64,000 bases of DNA from Ichthyophis bannanicus. Taxonomy: Eukaryota; Chordata; Amphibia; Gymnophiona; Ichthyophiidae. The number at the start of each line of letters is the position of its first letter. Positions within the stretch are counted from its first letter, which is position 1. The notes beneath the pieces were generated by a model, which was given only the letters and a program-made list of their open reading frames with translations, was not told where the DNA came from and ran no database searches. Made by a program: the position numbers and the translations under genes. This document shows, in pieces, positions 59,301 to 64,000 of the stretch. The stretch covers positions 108,428,278 to 108,492,277 of the forward strand of contig CM066043.1 of assembly GCA_033557465.1 (NCBI GenBank). Direction: 5' to 3'.

Positions 59301-59988
59301 CGGAATTCCAGCAGTAATAGGGTCAGACAATGGACCCTCATTTGTCTCCAAGGTTACTCAACAGTTAGCAAAAGCTTTGCAGATACAATGGAAACTCCAC
59401 ACTGCATACAGACCCCAGAGTTCAGGGAAAGTTGAGCGAATGAATCGTACCCTAAAAGCCCAAATGTCCAAGCTTTGTCAGGAGACACACTTGAAGTGGC
59501 CCCAAGTGCTCCCAATAGCTTTACTTAGAATACGCTCAGCTCCTGTAAATTCAACAGGATTTTCCCCTTTTGAAGTTTTGTATGGTAAACCCCCACCAAT
59601 AGTGCAGGGAGTCAAAGGAAGTTTAGCCCAAATTGGTTCAGAAGTAACCAGACAAGAACTCCTAGCTCTTAGTTTTGTTCTGCAGACTCTCCATGCGTGG
59701 ATCCAAGACCAGTTGCCTATCAACTTGACGGAACCCTTGCATCCCTATCAGCCTGGTACCTCGGTGTGGATCAAAGATTGGAAGAAGACACCGTTGGAAC
59801 CCCATTGGAAGGGACCGTACACCGTCATCCTGTCTACCCCAACTGCAGTAAAGGTAGCCGAGATCGACGCCTGGATCCACCACAGCAGAGTCAAGCCCGC
59901 CGCTGATCCTGAACCCGAGCAGTGGACAGCAGAGCAGCATCTTGATGCACCCTTGCGAGTTACTCTGAGACGGCAACCAGCAGCTTAG
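56347..59988 (+). pseudogene. Endogenous retrovirus pro-pol (one internal stop)
   Basis: Protease has the aspartate box VDTGAQHSV and LLGRDML. Reverse transcriptase has LPQGFKNSP and the catalytic YVDDLLIA. RNase H has YVDGSS, AELIALTRAL, YTDSKYAF and HCRGHQ. An in-frame TGA at 58711-58713 lies at the RNase H-integrase boundary; the frame is open again to 59988. Integrase has the HHCC finger (FHEATHYGK...CLTCAKN), the triad in LQIDFTEM, GSDNGPSF and GKVERMNR, and a C-terminal HWKGPYTV box of the GPY/F type. Only that one stop breaks about 1,210 codons. Confidence 0.9.
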
Positions 59989-60309
59989 ACACTTCATCAC
60001 AGTGCCTTGCAGTAGCCAAGTCTTTCGAAGAGGATTGCTGTTTTCCATACAGCAACAGTTTTGTTTCAACGAACTCAATCTGTGCATGATTCTGCACACT
60101 ACTTTGATACTACATTGACTAGCCAGACTTCACAAGCCAACTGAAATTGCTAATAAGTTGGTTAATGTGTACTGGACAACCTGAGGATCTTCAATCAACA
60201 CTCAGCACCCGTTAAATTGCTTCATTAGCAAACGGGACGAAGAAAAAAGAGAACGTCGTGATCAAGATCAGCAAGCTGAGGATTCAGAAGAACTCCAATC
60301 AACATCAAC

Positions 60310-62724
60310 ATGCATCTTTACTTTTGCTTTGCCTTGGTTGCCCTTCTTTGGAGGTTTTGAACTGACTTATGCTTTACCTCCATGCACTGCTTGCATTACT
60401 TCTACTCGAACTGGACTGAAAGTAACTCAGACTTTGATTTACCACTCGTACTATACCTGCAAGGGAAAAGTGACTCGGTGTATTTATAACACCACTGAAC
60501 TAAATGTTTGCGCTTATGGCAAAATTAGAGCATGCTATAATCCGCATCAGAATCCATCCTATTACACGTTGGAAATACGATGGAAGGATGCAGATGGACC
60601 TATAATAGCTGCTACACCACCACTTAAGGACATTACTAAACCTGCTGTTTTGAATTTTGATGCATGTAATGTCATTAATAGAGATAGTTATTCCACCTGT
60701 GGTACTTGGGAGAAAGCGTATCGGAATGACCATAAGTACATGTGTCCAGAGGGTGCCACAGGATGGTGGAAGTGTACAGGTAAAAAGGAACCAGGCTATA
60801 GTACTGCACCAGCAGCAGATTACTATTGCCCGTATTGGGGATGTATTTTTTATGCTACCTGGAATAATGGTATAGTTGACGAAAAGATAGATAAACGAAT
60901 GGCTACTTTAACCAAGCCAACCACAAATGATAAATGTCAGAAAGATGCTTGTAACCCTTTACACTTACGTATACACAATCCCTATGCATGGAAACAAGGA
61001 TACAAGTTTGGTTTACGTATTGCTGGAGGGGCAATAGACCCAGGAACCATTGTGTATATCAGATTGAATACCCAAGCCCACAAGTCATCTAAATATCATA
61101 TCCATAATACCTTTTATGAGGCCATGCATGTAAATAAGTTTGAAATTCCTCATCCTTCTCAGAATTTATTTTTAGAATTAGCCGGAGCAGTAGTATCTAG
61201 TCTTAAGATCTCAGATTGCTATTTCTGTGGCGGAACCCAAATGGGAGACCAGTGGCCCTGGGAAGCCCAAGAATTGAATTATTCTCTGATCTACAATCAG
61301 ACTGAATTACACAAGACTACCAGTGAATGGGTGCTAGCGTACTCAATCGTTGGACGTCTTTGCTATGCCAGAACTGGACCCCAGTTCACCCAAAAGGTAG
61401 GACAGCTGGTCTGTCTTAGCCAGAAGTACTATAATGCCACGACCAAAAAGACGGCATGGTGGTCAGGAATCAAACACCCTGAACCTCCTAACCCATTAGC
61501 CAGATTTCCTGAACTTGCTGATTTATGGACTAACCTTGCCAAAGTCCATGCCTGGCAAGCCCCACCTGGCCTATATTGGATCTGTGGAAACCAATGTTCC
61601 CTCTAATTTTCTATAGGCTGTGTGCGCATAAAATATCAGCTGTGCAGCTTTTGAAGGAAGGTTAAATTTTTGTGCGCCATATAACGGCACTCAGAGTTAT
61701 ATACTTTAAAATTTGACTACACGTCAGAATACAGTATGTACACCACACTGATTTTAATCAAATTAAATGAAAATAGACGATTACTAAATGAAGCGGAAAA
61801 TTTCTAGTAATTACAATCACAACTTTTAAATTTTAAGACGTCCGTGTTGTTTTCTATCGGAATCAGAACCGTAATTTGTGTGCGCTCTGTTGTAAAGTAT
61901 GTGCGCTCGCTCGGTGAGGTGTGTGCGCGCGCACACGCGCACAGCTTAGAGGGAACAGTGGTGGAAACCGAGCGTATGCACAACTCCCGCCACAATGGGG
62001 AGGAGCATGTGTCTTAGGAACCATCAGACCTTCTTTCTTTCTTTTAAACACTGAACATGGAGAACAATTAGGATACCCTGTATACACTACCCACCGACAC
62101 AAAAGAGCACTAAGACAGAAAAGAGAAGCCTTACAGATAGGCAAGTGGGAGAAGTGGCAGGGTGATGATTGGCCACCAGAAAGAATCATTGAGTATTATG
62201 GACCTGCCACTTGGAATGATGATGGTATGTATGGTTATCGAACTCCAATCTATATGATTAATCGTATTATTCGCTTACAAGCAGTAGTTGAAATAATAAC
62301 CAATGAAACTAGTCATGCTCTTACGCTCTTAGCTAGACAAAGTACTCAGATGCGCACTGCTATATATCAGAACCGCTTAGCACTTGATTATTTGTTAGCA
62401 GCTGAAGGAGGAGTATGTGGTAAACTGAATTTAACTAATTGCTGTTTAAAAATAGATGATAAGGGTCAAGTAGTTGAAGAAATTGCTAAAGATATGCAAA
62501 GACATGCTTATGTGCCAGTGCAGACTTGGCACTCATTGAAATTCCCTAACTGGTTTGCTAACCTTTTCTCCTGGCTGGGAGGATTTAAGACTTTCATTGT
62601 CTTAGTACTAATTCTTGTTGTTGTTATTTTCTTATTACCATGTTTAATCCCATGTTGTATGCGTTCTATTCATAATGCTATTGACAGCACAGAGCCAGTC
62701 CTAGTCGTAATCCTTCAATCATGA
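60310..62724 (+). pseudogene. Endogenous retrovirus env, split by a hAT element
   Basis: An ATG at 60310 opens a short hydrophobic signal-like frame that stops at 60358. The surface-subunit frame is open from about 60329 to 61606 in another phase, so a shift lies near the signal peptide. The surface subunit has a CYFC (CXXC) motif and several Asn-X-Ser/Thr sites. A hAT element (61592-61960) then interrupts it. The frame resumes after it, with a furin-type site RQKR near 62112, an immunosuppressive-domain-like segment, [10 protein letters not shown] (seven residues between the first Cys and the Cys pair), and a membrane span ([15 protein letters not shown]) before a short tail. Not functional in this copy. 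Confidence 0.85.
61592..61960. mobile_element. 369-bp hAT-type MITE inside env
   Basis: Ends CAATGTTCCCTCTAA and (reverse complement) CACTGTTCCCTCTAA with a perfect 8-bp duplication GTGGAAAC (61584-61591, 61961-61968). Sub-terminal GTGTGCGC tracts; AT-rich centre. The env frame on the two sides is the same once element and one duplication copy are discounted, so this was a clean insertion. Confidence 0.93.
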
Positions 62725-62786
62725 TGTGATTCTTCTAAAGGTGATTTAATTCTCACACCTTATTAAGTAATAGGGTGAGATTAATC

Positions 62787-62797
62787 AAAGGGGGGAA
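62787..62797 (+). other. Polypurine tract
   Basis: AAAGGGGGGAA immediately precedes the 3' LTR TG, the plus-strand primer of a retrovirus. Confidence 0.85.
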
Positions 62798-63441
62798 TGT
62801 GGCAGGTGCAGGCCTGTGATCCACGGTGTCTGACATAAGCAGGCAGGCCTAACTAGCTTGACCTGTAAATGAAGCCTGTGGAGAGGCTCATAGGAATTGC
62901 ACATCCCCAACATGCTGCTATTGTAGGATAGAACTCTGCAAGAGTACTAAACTAACTTAGGTAAGCAAAACTGAGAGATGGAAAAATACAGAAAAATATG
63001 TTTAAAAGTTACTGATAAGAAAAGTACATCTGCAAGGAATATAATTGGGAGTGCTGACAGATGAGTTGCAGAGCCCTGCTCCCCTGCATGCACAAATTGG
63101 CTCTATGGCCTTGAGAGTATGAAAGTAACAAGTTGATGAACTGACCATTGTAATTGGGACTAGAAGGGGGGTATGCAGGTGCCAAGCCCACTGAAGGAAC
63201 ATAATTGGATAATCTTATCAGTACCGGGACCAATGGAAGAGGTACGGGAGAGTACCGGGACCAATGAAATGTTTTTCTATACCTAGAATGGAACAGAAGT
63301 CTATAAAAGTTGTTGTAATGCTAGAAAACTTTGCTCAGCCATTTTGAAATTGACTTGCTTGAGACTTGTGCACAAATAAATGATTTGGACCTTCTGAACA
63401 GACTCCTGGTATCATTGGTTTGTCTGCGCTTTGCTGCTACA
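62798..63441 (+). repeat. 3' LTR
   Basis: 644 bp, matching the 5' LTR except for one base gap and one substitution found by eye. Followed by the target duplication AAGC at 63442-63445. Confidence 0.95.
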
Positions 63442-63445
63442 AAGC

Positions 63446-64000
63446 CCTTTTTAGCAAATAAATTGTAATAGTAGCAGTAAGTCCCATTGCAAAGAATGGG
63501 GCATGAGGCATGGAATGTGCATGAATGCACGTTAGCATGGGGCAATACAGTAGCACCTTCTATGAAATCTAGCCTTAGGTTTGTTTGCTCATAGCAAGAA
63601 GATGTCAATGCCACTGGCTGAAAAGGAGAAGGCTGCATTGTGACCTCATATGAACTGAAGTTACCACATGGTTTTCCCTGTTCACGATGTAAAAGCTGAG
63701 ATATCATTGGCTAAGGAAGAGAGGAGGAGGATGCTCTGAGGCAACTGATTTGTGACATATCAATGCTATAATGCTAAAAAGCACCATGCTGCTAATCTTC
63801 CCACTTTAAAATTATAATTTTATGCAAAATGTATCATGTTGTAACAGTAAGGGGTGGTGTTTGGGCTGAGTTGCCTAACTACCACAGTCCTGCCCACCAC
63901 CACCCCTTGCTGTTACATGAGAGTGTTGACTGAAGTTAGTCAATCACAGATCACAGTCATGACAAGTGGTCAATTCCTCTAGGTTAGCTGTATTGGGGTG
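63446..64000. other. Right flank of provirus
   Basis: No gene. Bases 63843-63918 form a hairpin (GTAACAGTAAGGGGTGGTG versus CACCACCCCTTGCTGTTAC), probably a tiny MITE. Confidence 0.45.

Larger units (their letters stand above)
53070..63441 (+). mobile_element. Class I (gammaretrovirus-like) endogenous provirus
   Basis: A 10.4-kb provirus with two LTRs, tRNA-Gly primer site, gag, UAG, pro-pol, env and polypurine tract. Class I features: 4-bp duplication, MA starting Met-Gly, a single CCHC box in NC, gag and pol in one frame separated by UAG, and a GP-Y/F-type integrase end. Frame breaks: stop in gag at 54675, shift in gag near 55980, stop in pol at 58711, uncertain env start, and a hAT element in env. 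It is antisense to the receptor gene and lies upstream of its first coding exon. Confidence 0.93.

Overview
This is vertebrate genomic DNA: introns with GT-AG splice sites, a group III metabotropic glutamate receptor gene on the minus strand, and an extreme load of transposable elements. CR1, L2 and L1-type LINEs, DIRS elements, hAT and Harbinger-like DNA transposons and a class I endogenous retrovirus occur together. That mix argues against a bird or mammal. It fits an amphibian, with a caecilian my best guess, or another non-avian, non-mammalian vertebrate. The species is inference.

Host gene: three coding exons of one receptor, best matched to GRM6, lie at 50570-51073 (first coding exon with signal peptide), 12772-12988 and 11955-12090, all on the minus strand. 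Splice phases agree (0, 1, 2). The intron between the first two exons is about 37.6 kb and consists largely of nested transposons. The rest of the gene lies beyond the left edge.

Left part (1-11545): four copies of a hAT-like non-autonomous family built as terminal inverted repeat, long GC-rich palindrome, G-rich minisatellite and unique tail. Copies B (1097-3316) and D (9014-11278) have perfect 8-bp target duplications. Between them lie a decayed retroelement, an ORF1-only LINE relic, a MIR/L2-like repeat and a CR1 element split by copy D.

Middle (12989-28476): CR1 pieces interrupted by small hAT elements; an L2 nested in a CR1; a second hAT family with the same palindrome-plus-minisatellite plan (19049-20342); a hAT element interrupted by an ORF1-only L1-like retroposon with target duplication and poly(A) (21621-23208); a DIRS recombinase fragment inside an L2; and a solo LTR (27438-27907).

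28477-47533: a Harbinger-like element interrupted by a near-complete DIRS retrotransposon (29280-35068) with gag, RT-RNase H, tyrosine recombinase, inverted termini and an internal complementary region; an almost full-length L1-type LINE on the minus strand (36553-42006, 15-bp target duplication); and a 4-kb Harbinger-like element (43527-47533) carrying tRNA-like modules and a palindromic array.

Right part: L2 and CR1 relics, GRM6 exon 1, then a 10.4-kb class I (gammaretrovirus-like) provirus (53070-63441). Its two LTRs are almost identical, it has a tRNA-Gly primer site and a gag-UAG-pol layout, and its env is split by a hAT element. Its coding frames also carry several other breaks.
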